Assembly: GCA_001972305.1 (NCBI GenBank)
Contig: BDDD01000881.1
Coordinates: forward strand, 1-64,000
Length of the DNA: 64,000 nt
Direction: 5' to 3'
Source of the DNA: Cephalotus follicularis
Lineage: Eukaryota > Streptophyta > Magnoliopsida > Oxalidales > Cephalotaceae
In this document: piece after piece, positions 10,472-21,872 of the stretch
Position numbering within the stretch: the first letter of the stretch is position 1
How the letters are laid out: the number at the start of each line of letters is the position of its first letter
Made by a program: the position numbers and the translations under genes
The notes under the pieces: model-generated
Databases searched by the model: none
What the model saw: the letters and a program-made list of their open reading frames with translations, nothing else
Told to the model about the DNA's origin: nothing

Positions 10472-11025
10472 ATGGATCTACGAAGAGGTAGAAGGGGAAG
10501 GCGTAGAGCCGACGAAGGACCCAATGCTCCGCCAGTGCATGGAAATGATCTGCCAGTGAATGAAGGGGTAAACATTCCTCCAGTGCAAGACGAGAGGAGT
10601 ATTTTTGACCGCATGGCTAACCTTTTCCAGTAGCATATTCAAGCCAATGCGGCGAACATGGAACATATTTGGCAGATGTACGATGGTAACCGAGCCTATC
10701 AGCATGCTCCTGAAGCTTGTCATACTGGTGGATTTGGCAGAGATTTGGAGAGGTTCATGAGGCAGAATCCTCCGATATTCAATGGTGAGTTGAATGCTAC
10801 TGTGGCCGAGCAGTGGATTAGAGACCTAGAGAAAATATTTGCTGCCTTGGAGTCTACTGATGAACAGAAACTCAACCTTGCCATATACCGCTTATGGGGC
10901 GAGGCTACCTATTGGTGGCAGATGACGGAAGCAAAGTGGGAATCTCGAGGGCTTGACAGGACTTGGGACAGATTTCAGTCTGAGTTCACTATAGCTTATG
11001 TTCCACAGATGGTGATGTGGAAAAG
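10472..11025 (+). pseudogene. Gypsy gag pseudogene (D element)
   Basis: ATG at 10472 opens MDLRRGRRGRRRADEG, the same arginine-rich start seen in element C gag (minus strand, 49811). TAG at 10631-10633 breaks it; the frame then continues through the gag core (NPPIFNGELNATVAEQWIRD, YRLWGEATYWWQMTEA). At about 11020 it is fused to RT by deletion of the gag end, zinc knuckle and protease, with a change of frame. Confidence 0.82.
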
Positions 11026-11500
11026 GTTGCATTTCAAACAAGATATGGGCATTACAAATTTCTGATAATGTTGTTTGGTTTGACGAATGCTCCTGTAGCC
11101 TTTATTTGTTTGATGAACAGAGTATTCCATCCCTATCTTGACCAGTTTGTCGTTATATTCTTAGACGACATCCTGATTTATTTGAGGATTATTGAGGAGC
11201 ACATGCAGCATTTGAGGATTGTGTTGAAGACATTGCGGAAGGAACAGTTATTCGCCAAATTCAGCAAGTGCGAGTTTTGGCTGGATCATGTGACTTTCCT
11301 AGGTCACATTGTGTCGAGCGAAGGATTGTCGGTGGATCCTTCAGAGATTGAGAACATTGTTGATTGGCCCTAACCGAAGAACGTTATTGGGGTTCGTAGC
11401 TTCTTGGGATTGGCTGGCTACTACCGAAGGTTCATCAAAGGGTTTTAAAAGCTTGCTACACCATTGACACGGTTGATTCAGAAGAACCCTTGTATTTTGG
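11017..11500 (+). pseudogene. Gypsy reverse transcriptase fragment (D element)
   Basis: The fragment begins in the fingers/palm ([18 protein letters not shown]) and contains the catalytic FLDDIL box near 11157. It runs to [15 protein letters not shown], then TAA at 11371-11373, and resumes with [15 protein letters not shown] to about 11450. The N-terminal half of RT is absent. It is cut near 11500 by LTR E sequence. Confidence 0.85.
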
Positions 11501-11569
11501 GCAATACTTATATATATGTTCAAAAAATTTATACTTAAGAATTACTTGAAAAAGGACTGTGAAATTTTG

Positions 11570-11905
11570 ATAACTACTAAACCCTGTTGGGTGAGTAGCT
11601 GAAAACTGTAATCTATGTTAAAAGGACTGATGCCCATTTGGGATGTTTTGATTGCAAGTATTTCTTATGTGTTAATTACTTGTGACGGCTTGCTTGGGTT
11701 GCTAAACTCTGTTGGGTAAGTAGCCAGGGATTCCACTACTGAGCTCTGTTGGGAAAGCAGTTGGAATTTCCGTATACGGTAGCCACTAAGCTCTGTTGAG
11801 TAAGTAGCTAGGGCTTCCCGCGAAATGGTTACTGAGCTCTGTTGGGAAAGTAGCTAGGGACTCCCGTTTGGTTGGTAAGCACTGTTGTGTAAGTAACCGG
11901 TTGTT
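11570..11905 (+). repeat. Degenerate tandem repeat in LTR E
   Basis: About six units of roughly 40-50 bases (longer gap after the first) share CTCTGTTGGGWAAGTAGCYA followed by GGGAYTCCCG. Related TTGTTGGGTAAACCCAA phrases occur at 25508, 25603 and 34780 in copia leader sequence. Confidence 0.7.
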
Positions 11906-12453
11906 GAACCTGGGTGTCAGCAACTTTGATCTGGCTTGGTGGGTCCTTAGTGACCTGATCGTTTTATCTAGCTCCTTTGGGGATAGTCTCGTGCTTGTAT
12001 TATTGTGACCCTCGGGTGATACCTGCTTGTGGATATATACATATATTCATATATATCCTGTGTTATTTACGTACTGCATCACGAATGCATTCATTTCATG
12101 TCATTCATTTCTTGATCCCAAAATGTATTTATACTTAGCCGAGTGAGGACAAAGGCTAACCCCCTACTATTTCGGATTGACGAAGACAGTCGGGCAAGTG
12201 CGGTTAGGACCGTTTTGGGAGCTGCTAATTGAAGATTGCTAAGCTGATTATGTTTTATGATAGTCCTACTCATGTTGGAGAGGATGATGTTTTGTACTTG
12301 TTTAAATTTGGATAATTTTGTACTTAGGTTTTGGAACAATGTTTTGGGTTTGATTTATATGTGAACTTCTCCATGTGAGATATTTATGGTTTAAAATGAA
12401 GGTTATATCACCCTCCGTTCGTGAGCAATTAACTATGATGATGTTGTTTTATT

Positions 12454-12481
12454 GTAACACGTAGTATGGGATGCGTGTTAC
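12454..12481 (+). other. Conserved LTR stem-loop, E copy (best)
   Basis: Arms GTAACACG and CGTGTTAC pair perfectly over 8 bp around loop TAGTATGGGATG. It lies about 145 bases before the LTR end. Confidence 0.7.
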
Positions 12482-12624
12482 GTGTTAGTTCGGCTTATAT
12501 CTAAAGGCTTCCGCAACTGATGTATCTGTTTAAAAAGGTTTAAATTTATCATAAAATTTGATAAGCCGGATTATTTATATTAATTGCTACCATTTATATG
12601 TCGTTTGGAAAATGGGGTGTGACA

Positions 12625-13960
12625 ACCACATGTCTAGACGATCAAGTAAGAGATCCTGGAAGAAGCTCATCGTTCTCCTTGGTCAATGCATCCTGGAAGT
12701 ACCAAGATGTATCATGACCGAAGGCAGTCTTTTTGGTGGCGGGGCATGAAGCGTGAGATTTCCAGGTTCGGGGCAAGGTGCTTGACGTGCCAGCAGGTGA
12801 AGGCTGAGCGACAAAAGCCTTCAGGTCTTCTTCAACCGCTTCCTATTCCGGTATGGAAATGGGGCAGCATATCGATGGACTTTGTCACAGATTTTCCTCG
12901 GACGAGGAGTAAGCATGATGCAATATGAGTGATTGTCGATCATCTGACCAAGTCTGCTCACTTCATACCTATAAAGAAGGACTTTAGTTTGGACAAGTTA
13001 GCTCGGTTGTATGTGGACGGTGTGATCAGGTTACATGGGATCCCCAGCAGCATAGTTTTGGATAGAGACCCGAGGTTCACATCAAGATTCTGGCTAAGCT
13101 TGCAGAGGACGTTGGGTAAGGAGTTGCGACTCAGTACGGCGTACCATCCTCAGACCGATGGGTAATTTGAGCGTGCTATCCAGATTCTTGAGGACATGTT
13201 GAGAGCTTGTGTCATGGATTTCCAAGGAAGTTGGGATGACCATTTGACTTTGATCGAGTTCGCCTACAACAACAACTATCAGATGAGCATTGGTATGGCT
13301 CCTTATGAGGCTTTGTACGGTAGACATTGTCGAACCCCTTTGTGTTGGAATGAGGTGGGAGAACACCAGTTGTTAGGAACAGAGTTGGTACAGGACGCAG
13401 CAGAGAAGGTGAAGGTGATCCGAGATCATTTGCGTACGACCCAGTGTAGGCAGAAGAGCTACGCAGACAAATGCCGTAAGCACTTGGAATTCTCTGTAGG
13501 TTACAAGGTTTTCCTCAGGGTATAACCTTACACGGGGATTATTCATTTTGGCAAGCGTGGGAAGCTTAGCCCAAGGTACATAGGCCCCTTTGAGATTGTG
13601 CAAAGGATCGGACCAGTGGCTTATCGTCTGTCGTTGCCCAAGGGGATGGCCAGAGTGCATGACGTGTTCCACGTATCTGTACTGAGGAAATACGTTGCTA
13701 ATCCTTCCCATGTGTTGACCGAGCCAGTGGTGTTGTCCGAGGAGGATTTACCAGTGTTGGCTTATGAGTAAACCCATAACAGATCTTAAACCGTCGAGAA
13801 CAGGTGTTGAGGAACAAGACCATTCCCTTGGTGAAGATCTTGTGGAGAAACCATGTAGCAGGAGAGGCTACCTAGAAACGTGAGGACTAGATGAGGGAGC
13901 GTTACCTTGACTTGTTCCCTGGACAAGAGTTGGAATTTTGAGGATAAAAATCCTTAAGGG
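12625..13960 (+). pseudogene. Gypsy integrase with chromodomain-like C-terminus
   Basis: The HHCC zinc region (HPGSTKM ... CLTCQQVK) is followed by the core with D in SMDFVTDFP, D in LDRDPRF and the E region (QTDG-stop-FERA). Stops at 12926, 13163 and 13523 and at least one frameshift break it. The [10 protein letters not shown] and [13 protein letters not shown] segments are the usual post-core text. The last part, read across frames to about 13930, is a degraded chromodomain-like tail as in Tekay elements, thought to guide insertion into marked chromatin. RNase H and the end of RT are missing upstream. Confidence 0.85.
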
Positions 13961-13966
13961 GGAAGG
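13954..13966 (+). promoter_or_regulatory. Polypurine tract before LTR F
   Basis: A purine run with five consecutive G (13954-13966) ends two bases before the TGTAATGACCCG start of the LTR at 13969. Confidence 0.75.
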
Positions 13967-13968
13967 TA

Positions 13969-15238
13969 TGTAATGACCCGCATTAATTTTTGGTAAATTG
14001 ATGTTTGGGGCTTGGGGGAAATTTTTCTTTTTCTCCTTGATTGTGGACGACTTGGGCTCTTTTCTTTGAGAAGTGTTAGTTTGGCTTTGGGTTTTGTTGA
14101 GGCCAAATGTGATAAGAGATAAGAGATATTTGTTTGGTGTTGGGAAGTGTGCAAAGCTTACTTAGGAAGCTTGGCAGTTGGCTTTCGGTAGACATCACAT
14201 TCATCATGTCACGCCTGAAGAAGCATTTGAGAGAGTTAGCTTTCATCTTTCATCTTTCTTCTTCGTCTTTCTTCCGAAGCTTCGATCTCTATTTGAGGTT
14301 GGGACTTTGCTTACCCGTCTACGCGTCTAGCAGGTAAGAGTTCTCCTCGGTACGTTGTGGTACGTTGCTTCATTGGTGTTGAGACGATCTATGAGGCCGA
14401 GGAAGAGCTTCGCCTTGCTTTTCATGGATGTATGTGGTTCATGCATAACTTCAGAGACGTTTGTTCATGGTGGCTAAGCGTTGTTGTGTGTTCGTCTTGC
14501 AGAGGAGGATCTAGGCACGGAGTCCGCACAACAAGGAAGCTAGCTGAGGAAACTACTGATACTAATGAGTGGGATGTTCTTCTTTCTATCAATTGATAAC
14601 TGAGAGTTTACTGTTTATATGCCCTTCCATGATATTATCTTGACTAGGATTTCTTCTCCTGTCATCTGTTGATATTGCATGTGAATACTGTTGTCTCAAT
14701 GCCTGGGTTGAACTAGTTGTTTCCTCTTCTGTTTATGTATTCATGCTTTATTTTGATATCATGTGTTGTTGTCCTCGGGTACTGGTTACTTGGTGATGTA
14801 TGAGACTCATTGTGGTTGATGGAGGAGTAGGCGTTTGATCCCTATTCCATTCAGCAGTGCCATTGTCTATGATGAACTGTTGAGGGTGACTGTGCAAGGG
14901 TTCCATACCCGGATATGCACATTTCATTGGTCTATGATGGAATGATGTGTGGGGGCAGCCGAGGATCCGCTATCTTCTCTGGTCAGGCTGTAATGGAGTC
15001 CTCGGGCATGATATTGTCGGCACGAGATGGTATAAGTTGTGATACACTTACCTCTGAGCTGATGTTCTCCCCTGTCATCTCGTCAAGGGTAGAGCTGAGT
15101 CGTAATTCGCGGTCCCCTTAGACGATACTAACGCTATGTGATTGCTGACGAGGTAGCTCCTCGATCAATGTTCATATGGTGTAGTGTTGAGCTCGTGATT
15201 GCCGACGGGGGTGGGCTTGCGTAGCCCCTCGATCGATC
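13969..15238 (+). repeat. LTR F, left part
   Basis: It starts TGTAATGACCCG after a polypurine tract. No coding sequence is supported. It stops near 15238, where sequence identical to an internal part of the A2 right LTR (from about 23307) begins. With 23536-24968 it would make a 2.7 kb LTR with TG and CA ends. Confidence 0.6.
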
Positions 15239-15468
15239 TTTATGTTTTAAATTGGAACTGGATTATAGTTTGAGTTTTCCGTAACTGAATAACATACTTA
15301 ATTGTTAAGTTTTTAAGTTTTAACGTTAAGATAAGACTGCCACGTTTTTGGCTGTTTTTGGCTAATAAAGCAATGTTATGATTCGTTAATTAATGTTTAT
15401 GTTCAGATAAGTTAATGTTATGCTATGATATGACCCTGTGACGACTCCCGCCATCCGGGGGTGTTACA
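15239..15468 (+). repeat. Left LTR remnant of A2
   Basis: About 230 bases remain, matching 23307-23535 with few differences and ending TGTTACA. Roughly 2.5 kb of the 5' side is missing. Confidence 0.8.
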
Positions 15469-15473
15469 GATTA

Positions 15474-15485
15474 TGGTATCAAAGA
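15474..15485 (+). promoter_or_regulatory. Primer-binding site of A2
   Basis: TGGTATCAAAGA is a near-match to the initiator-methionine tRNA complement (one change), five bases after the LTR end. Confidence 0.8.
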
Positions 15486-15638
15486 GTTAGGTTTTGTTTC
15501 CTTAGAAGACCTAACTAGGTTTCACCTGTGAGATTGGGTAGACACTGGGTTAGGCTGTTTCGGTTATGATTTTCTGATATGTTTTCTGTTTTGGTTTTTG
15601 TTCTTTGTGATGTTTATGTTTTGGATGCCTTTTCGTAG

Positions 15639-17855
15639 ATGGCACGAACAAGAAACGATGCTCGAAGAACTGCAGCCGCTGAGGCTCAGGAAGTCAGAAA
15701 TGAGCCTACCATGGAGGAGCTTGTACGTCAGGTTGTCGCTCAGGAGATACGGTGCGCGTTGAATGAGTAGAATCAGAATCAGGGCCGTAGGGAGCCGGTT
15801 GTTGATAACGATGCTCCAACTGATGTTCAGTTGGGAAGAGAAGCTGGGGAAAGGATTGATACGCCCACTTATGTTTGGCTTGAGAGGTTCCAAAAGCAGA
15901 GACCGCAGTCTTTCAGCTCAGCCGTGATTCCTGTTGAGGCTGAGCACTGGATTGCTCATATGGATAAGATCTTTGATGTGCTTGGCTGCAGTGATGAACA
16001 GAAGATCAAGCTAGCTGTGTATAAGCTTGAGGGTGATGCTCAGAAATGGTGGAAAGCTGTGGATTTGGCTAAGGGTGGTAATTATGTGGAGAATTTGACC
16101 TGGTCTGAGTTCTGTGAAGTCTTTTATCAGCAGTACTTTCCCACTGCTGATAAGGAGGCTTACGCCAGAGAATTTATCAATACCAGACAGAGGGATGGAG
16201 AGTCGGTGACTGAATTTCTGACTCATTTCACTAGGCTTGCTGGTTTTACTGGTTCTGCGGCGAGGACAGCACTAGAGCAGGCAGAGAAGTTCAAGTGGAA
16301 GTTACATTATCAGCTCCGGGGTAAATTGATCAACACCAGGTTTGCTGATGTATCTGAAGTGGCTAATGCGGCTAAGAACATTGAGCTGGAAAGGTTAGAT
16401 TTCCAGACTGCTCGACAGGAGATTGACAGAAAGAGAAACAGAGGAGATTCTCAGGGGCAAGGTTCTGGACAGAATAAGAATAGAAATGGCAAGTGTGGGA
16501 AGAGGAATGATAACCGGGGACAGCAACAGCCCGGTAATGACCAGAGGCAGACTCAGGGAGCTGCGGATGTCCAGATCGCCAAGTGTGATGTGTGTGGTAG
16601 ACAGCATCCGATGGGAGTATGCTATAAGGCTATCGGGGCCTGTTTTATGTGTGGACAGAAAGGGCACTTCGTGAAGGATTGTCCTGACCCTCGTGCGAAG
16701 GAAAGGAAGGGAAACAATGCAGATCATGGACAGCGCAACGTGGGAGGTCGTGTCTTTGCTATCATGACTCAGCAGGCAGCTAACGCACCAGGTATTGTTT
16801 CGGGCTTTATTTATGTTGGTAACCGTAGGGCTTATGTTTTGTATGATACTGGATCGACCCACTCGGTTGTAGCGAGGTCTTTTGTTCGGCATCTTGGGAT
16901 GTCTTCTCAATTTCTTTATCCAGCTTTGGTTCTTTCGACCCCTACGGGTTCTTCTGTTGTGATATTTGAGTGCTTTTATGCTTGTCCTCTTGTTTTCGAT
17001 GATCGGATTCGTGGGGCGGATCTTTTGCCTATCGACATGTATGACTTCGATATGATTCTGGGAATGAACTGGTTGAATCGACATCGGGATACGATCGACT
17101 GCTATGCTCGGAGGGTTCTGTTTGGGGATATGAATAGTATTGAGTTTGTTTATCAGGGTTCACAGCCGAGAAAAGAAGTGAAAGTGATATCTGCTCTGAA
17201 GGCTAGGAAATTGGTAGCTAAGGGCGCTGAAGGTTTCTTAGCTGTTGTAAAGGATGTCTCAAAGGTTGAGCCTCGCCTTGAAGACTATCCTGTGGTGCGA
17301 GAATTTTCTGATGTATTTCCGGAGGAGTTACCGGGTTTGCCACCGCAGCGGGAAGTGGAGTTTACCATCGAACTCATTCCCGGAGCTGCACCTTTATCTA
17401 AGGCACCTTACAGAATGGCACCGTTGGAACTGCAAGAGTTGAAGGAACAGTTGCAAGAGTTGTTGGATCGGGGTTTCATTCGGCCTAGTGTTTCGCCATG
17501 GGGTGCTTCGGTTCTTTTTGTGAAGAAGAAAGATAGGTCTATGAGGCTGTGCATAGACTACAGAGAGTTGAACCGAATCACTGTTCGGAATAAATACCCG
17601 TTACCTAGGATTGATGACTTGTTTGATCAACTCCAAGGTGCTCGGTATTTTTCGAAGATCGATTTGAGATCGGGATATCATCAGCTTCGGATAAAGGATG
17701 AAGATGTGCCTAAAACTGCTTTCCGTACTCGGTATGGGCATTATGAGTTTTTGGTGATGCCTTTCGGACTCACTAATGCACCGGCAGTTTTCATGGATTT
17801 GATGAATAGGGTTTTTCATGAGTACTTGGATCAGTTTGTTATTGTGTTCATCTAA
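15639..17855 (+). pseudogene. A2 gag-protease-RT polyprotein, N-terminal part
   Basis: ATG at 15639 opens MARTRNDARR. One TAG at 15768-15770 interrupts a frame otherwise open to 17855. In order: gag core ([23 protein letters not shown]), a basic glutamine/asparagine-rich linker, zinc knuckle [14 protein letters not shown] (near 16640-16682), aspartic protease with [10 protein letters not shown] (DTG near 16846), and RT from [10 protein letters not shown] through LCIDYRELN and [10 protein letters not shown]. It ends at VIVFI just before the catalytic DD, where foreign sequence begins. Protein-level wording points to the Tekay/Del chromovirus lineage. It is the best-kept coding region in the window. 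Confidence 0.9.
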
Positions 17856-18261
17856 CCCACAATTTTTCTATTTCATTACGAAGACGGACTTTACACGTGG
17901 GTAACCGTCAGCTGACAACAGGGATACTGTACAGCTGACCTAACCGGACCGTCAAGCTGACCTGGGGACACCATCGAGCTGACCTAACCACAAGGACGTC
18001 TAAGGACTCAAACCAACTTCCTGGTCAGCCGATGTGTTGGAAACCGTCAGCTGATGAGTTGGAACCGTCAGCTAGACCTAACGAACGGTCAGCCGACCTA
18101 ACCGGACATAGACGTCTTTACAAGAAACGGGTTGAAACCTGTATTTTAGTTCAACTCATATACTTCAATATTGAGTTCCTTAATACGTATGTCATTAGAT
18201 GTAAAACAATTAAGTAGTTTTATGGTATACCATTACGTTAATTAGCCCCACCGTTTCCTTT
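17851..18261 (+). mobile_element. Unidentified insertion in the A2 RT active site
   Basis: The sequence replaces pol text immediately after VFI and runs into the gap, so its right end is hidden. It carries five copies of CAGCTGA (near 17910, 17932, 17955 AAGCTGA, 18048, 18067), several as CCGTCAGCTGA, and repeated GACCTAACCGGAC phrases. It starts TCTAACCCAC directly after an A, which would fit a Helitron 5' end between host A and T, but an LTR fragment or other element is equally possible. No coding potential is seen. Confidence 0.4.
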
Positions 18262-19082
18262 NNNNNNNNNNNNNNNNNNNNNNNNNNNNNNNNNNNNNNN
18301 NNNNNNNNNNNNNNNNNNNNNNNNNNNNNNNNNNNNNNNNNNNNNNNNNNNNNNNNNNNNNNNNNNNNNNNNNNNNNNNNNNNNNNNNNNNNNNNNNNNN
18401 NNNNNNNNNNNNNNNNNNNNNNNNNNNNNNNNNNNNNNNNNNNNNNNNNNNNNNNNNNNNNNNNNNNNNNNNNNNNNNNNNNNNNNNNNNNNNNNNNNNN
18501 NNNNNNNNNNNNNNNNNNNNNNNNNNNNNNNNNNNNNNNNNNNNNNNNNNNNNNNNNNNNNNNNNNNNNNNNNNNNNNNNNNNNNNNNNNNNNNNNNNNN
18601 NNNNNNNNNNNNNNNNNNNNNNNNNNNNNNNNNNNNNNNNNNNNNNNNNNNNNNNNNNNNNNNNNNNNNNNNNNNNNNNNNNNNNNNNNNNNNNNNNNNN
18701 NNNNNNNNNNNNNNNNNNNNNNNNNNNNNNNNNNNNNNNNNNNNNNNNNNNNNNNNNNNNNNNNNNNNNNNNNNNNNNNNNNNNNNNNNNNNNNNNNNNN
18801 NNNNNNNNNNNNNNNNNNNNNNNNNNNNNNNNNNNNNNNNNNNNNNNNNNNNNNNNNNNNNNNNNNNNNNNNNNNNNNNNNNNNNNNNNNNNNNNNNNNN
18901 NNNNNNNNNNNNNNNNNNNNNNNNNNNNNNNNNNNNNNNNNNNNNNNNNNNNNNNNNNNNNNNNNNNNNNNNNNNNNNNNNNNNNNNNNNNNNNNNNNNN
19001 NNNNNNNNNNNNNNNNNNNNNNNNNNNNNNNNNNNNNNNNNNNNNNNNNNNNNNNNNNNNNNNNNNNNNNNNNNNNNNNNNN
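18262..19082. other. Assembly gap (821 N)
   Basis: A run of N. Nothing can be said about its content, and open frames reported across it are meaningless. Confidence 0.99.
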
Positions 19083-20930
19083 GGAAGAACATGAAGAACA
19101 GCTTCGCATTGTGCTGGGTATTCTGAGGAAGAATCAACTTTACGCGAAGTTCTCGAAGTGTGAGTTCTGGTTGGAACAAGTGGCGTTTTTGGGTCATGTG
19201 GTTACAGCTGAAGGTATTTGTGTGGATCCTGCTAAAGTTGAGGCTATTACGAAATGGCCGAGACCTACCACAGGTATTCTGAGGAAGAATCAACTTTACG
19301 CGAAGTTCTCGAAGTGTGAGTTCTGGTTGGAACAAGTGGCGTTTTTGGGTCATGTGGTTACAGCTGAAGGTATTTGTGTGGATCCTGCTAAAGTTGAGGC
19401 TATTACGAAATGGCCGAGACCTACCACAGTGACGAAGGTTAGGAGTTTCTTGGGTTTGGCTGGATATTATAGGCGGTTTGTGGAAGGCTTTTCCTCTATA
19501 GCCTTACCACTAACTCAGCTTATGAGGAAAGGAGCCAAGTTTGAGTGGAATGAGGAGCGAGAAGCAAGCTTTGATAAATTAAAGAATGGTCTTGTGTCGG
19601 CACCAATTCTTCGTTTACCATCTGGGTCGGGTGGATACCAGATTTATAGCGATGCTTCTAAGAAGGGTTTGGGATGTGTTCTGATGTAGCACGGTCATGT
19701 GATAGCTTATGCTTCGAGATAGTTGAAGCCTTATGAAGTGAACTATCCTACACAACATCTCGAGTTGGCAGCTGTAGTGTTTGCATTGAAGATTTGGAGG
19801 CGCTACTTGTACGGAGAAACTTGTGACGTCTTTACCGATCATAAGAGTCTCAAGTACATCTTTACGCAGAAAGAGTTGAACATGCGTCCGAGAAGGTGGT
19901 TAGAACTTTTGAAAGACTACGATTTGAACATTCAGTACCATCCTGGTAAAGCAAATGTGGTAGTTGATGCTCTTAGTCGAAAGAGTTCTGGGAGTGTAGC
20001 GGCATTGCTTACTTAGCCGCAGTTGCTAGCTGATATGGAGCGGATGGATTTGCATTTGTATGTTCAGGGTTCTGAAGGTTGTGTTGCTGCGATGAATGTT
20101 GAGCCTACTCTTATATCTCGGATTAAGACAGCTCAGAGTGATGATGGTGAGCTTTGGGCCTTAGTCCAAAATGTTGAAAAGGGTAAGCAGCCAGAGTTCC
20201 GTATGGATGAGCATGGTGTGATATGGCTGGGTAATCGGTTGTGCGTTCCGTCAGATTCTTCTATCAGAGATGCTGTTTTGTCCGAGGCACACAGTTCTCC
20301 ATTTTCTATACATCCGGGTTCTACGAAAATGTAGAGGGACTTAAAGAAGAATTTCTGGTGGAATGGAATGAAAAGGGATGTGGCGGAGTACGTTGGGAAG
20401 TGTTTGATCTGTCAGCAGGTAAAGATTGAACACCAGCGTGCAAGTGGTTTGTTACAACCCTTGGAAGTTCCGGTATGGAAATGGGAAAGCATTTCGATGG
20501 ACTTTGTTACGGGTTTGCCGAGAACTTTCAGAAGGCATGACGCTATCGGGGTAGTAGTGGATCGATTGACTAAATCGGCTCACTTCTTGGCTATCCGAGA
20601 AGACTTTTCGGTTGACCGTTTGGCTGAGGTGTTTCAGCAGGAGATAGTGAGACTGCATGGAACTCCGGTATCCATTGTTTCGGATAGGGATCCTCGTTTC
20701 ACTTCGCGGTTTTGGAAAGGGTTTCAGAAAGCTTGGGGTACTAGGCTCAGTTACAGTACAGCTTTTCATCCACAGACAGATGGGCAGACTGAGAGAACCA
20801 TCCAGACCTTAGAGGATATGTTGAGGTCTTGTGCTTTGGAGTGGACTGGGAGCTGGGATGAGTATTCGAGCTTGGTAGAGTTTGTTGGATTTGGATTTAT
20901 TTTATCAAAATTTTTATTTCATTAAAACAA
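19083..20930 (+). pseudogene. A2 RT end, RNase H and integrase
   Basis: A single frame continues after the gap from [12 protein letters not shown] (RT thumb side) through [15 protein letters not shown], RNase H ([26 protein letters not shown]) and the integrase zinc region (HPGSTKM; CLICQQVK). The core follows with D in SMDFVTGLP, D in SDRDPRF and E in QTDGQTERT. TAG stops lie at 19687, 19720, 20014 and 20332. The 52-residue segment starting GILRKNQLY is present twice. Coding sequence ends at SLVEF near 20884, where it is fused to LTR interior. The integrase C-terminus and chromodomain are missing. Confidence 0.88.
19117..19428 (+). repeat. Perfect 156-bp tandem duplication in RT
   Basis: 19117-19272 and 19273-19428 appear identical. 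The length is 52 codons, so the frame is kept. It starts 35 bases after the assembly gap. Confidence 0.95.
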
Positions 20931-21872
20931 TTTATCTTTTATTTTTAAAATCCTTTTTAATTCATTTTAATTTAATTGTTTTAACTATTTCTTTATTTTT
21001 CCTTTATTCTTTTCCTTTTTTCTTCTTTTTCCTATTTTCTCTTCTTTCCTATTCTTCTTCTTCTTCTCACCCGAAGTCTCCCTCTCCCTCATTGAATTCC
21101 ACTCGTTTACAATCTTTTCTTTCCTTTTCTAATCCCCTAAATCCTCCTTTCTTCCCTTTTTAGCAGATTTGGTCTCCCTTTTTCCTTCTTTTGAGTGTTC
21201 TTGCTATTTCTTATATGAGTGTCTCTCCTCCTTAAGAAAACCACTGCCGAATTCTGCCATTGAAAGCCTGTGTCAATTGTTGTAGAGTCGTGTCAGTGAT
21301 TTGAAGAGGTAATCTCGATCCTTAGTTGTTCTTCAAGTTGAATTCTTCTGGTTTGTTATGCATATTGTGTATCTCTTGGTTGGTTTCCTTCTTGTCCTTA
21401 TGTGCAGCCGTTTCACAGCTGCTTTGTAGTGATTTCTTCTACTGTTTTTGTGTTCTGGGAATCATTACAGGTCAGTTAATTCGTCTCCTCCAATGATAGT
21501 TTTGTTTCAATGTCATACTTTGAGTTTTTATGCTCTTGATGTCTTTGGTTTCAATTCCCATATCTAAATGTGTTGTCATTGTGTTAATATGATTGCCAAC
21601 ACGTTTTATGCACATAGATATGTCACAAACTGGGTTTATAACATCTGTAATCGATTAGGGACAGAATCTGGACATTAATATGCATTGTCTTTTTGTTTCC
21701 TCTTGGAAGCTAATCCACTGTTAAATCGTTTTCATGTCAATTCTGTGTTTTTATGTCACCTACAAGTCATATATGATCATATGTTTATGTCCATATGTCT
21801 CCGGTTTAATGTAGAAATCATTTGAACCATTTTCAGCAGTGAATTATCGAATTTCCAACTGTTCTGTCGCCC

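Larger units (their letters stand above)
11500..12624 (+). repeat. Family E gypsy LTR fragment
   Basis: This 5'-truncated LTR ends GGGGTGTGACA at 12624 with no primer-binding site after it; integrase coding sequence follows directly. It holds a tandem repeat (11570-11905), the TTAGCC/GGCTAA hairpin (12135-12159) and the best copy of the conserved stem-loop (12454-12481). Confidence 0.7.

Noticed and set aside
18210..19353. Long minus-strand open frames across the N run
   Set aside because: They exist only because N codons cannot be called as stops.
20882..21163. Hydrophobic 93-residue frame
   Set aside because: It is a translation of a T-rich, pyrimidine-rich LTR stretch, low complexity and not a membrane protein.
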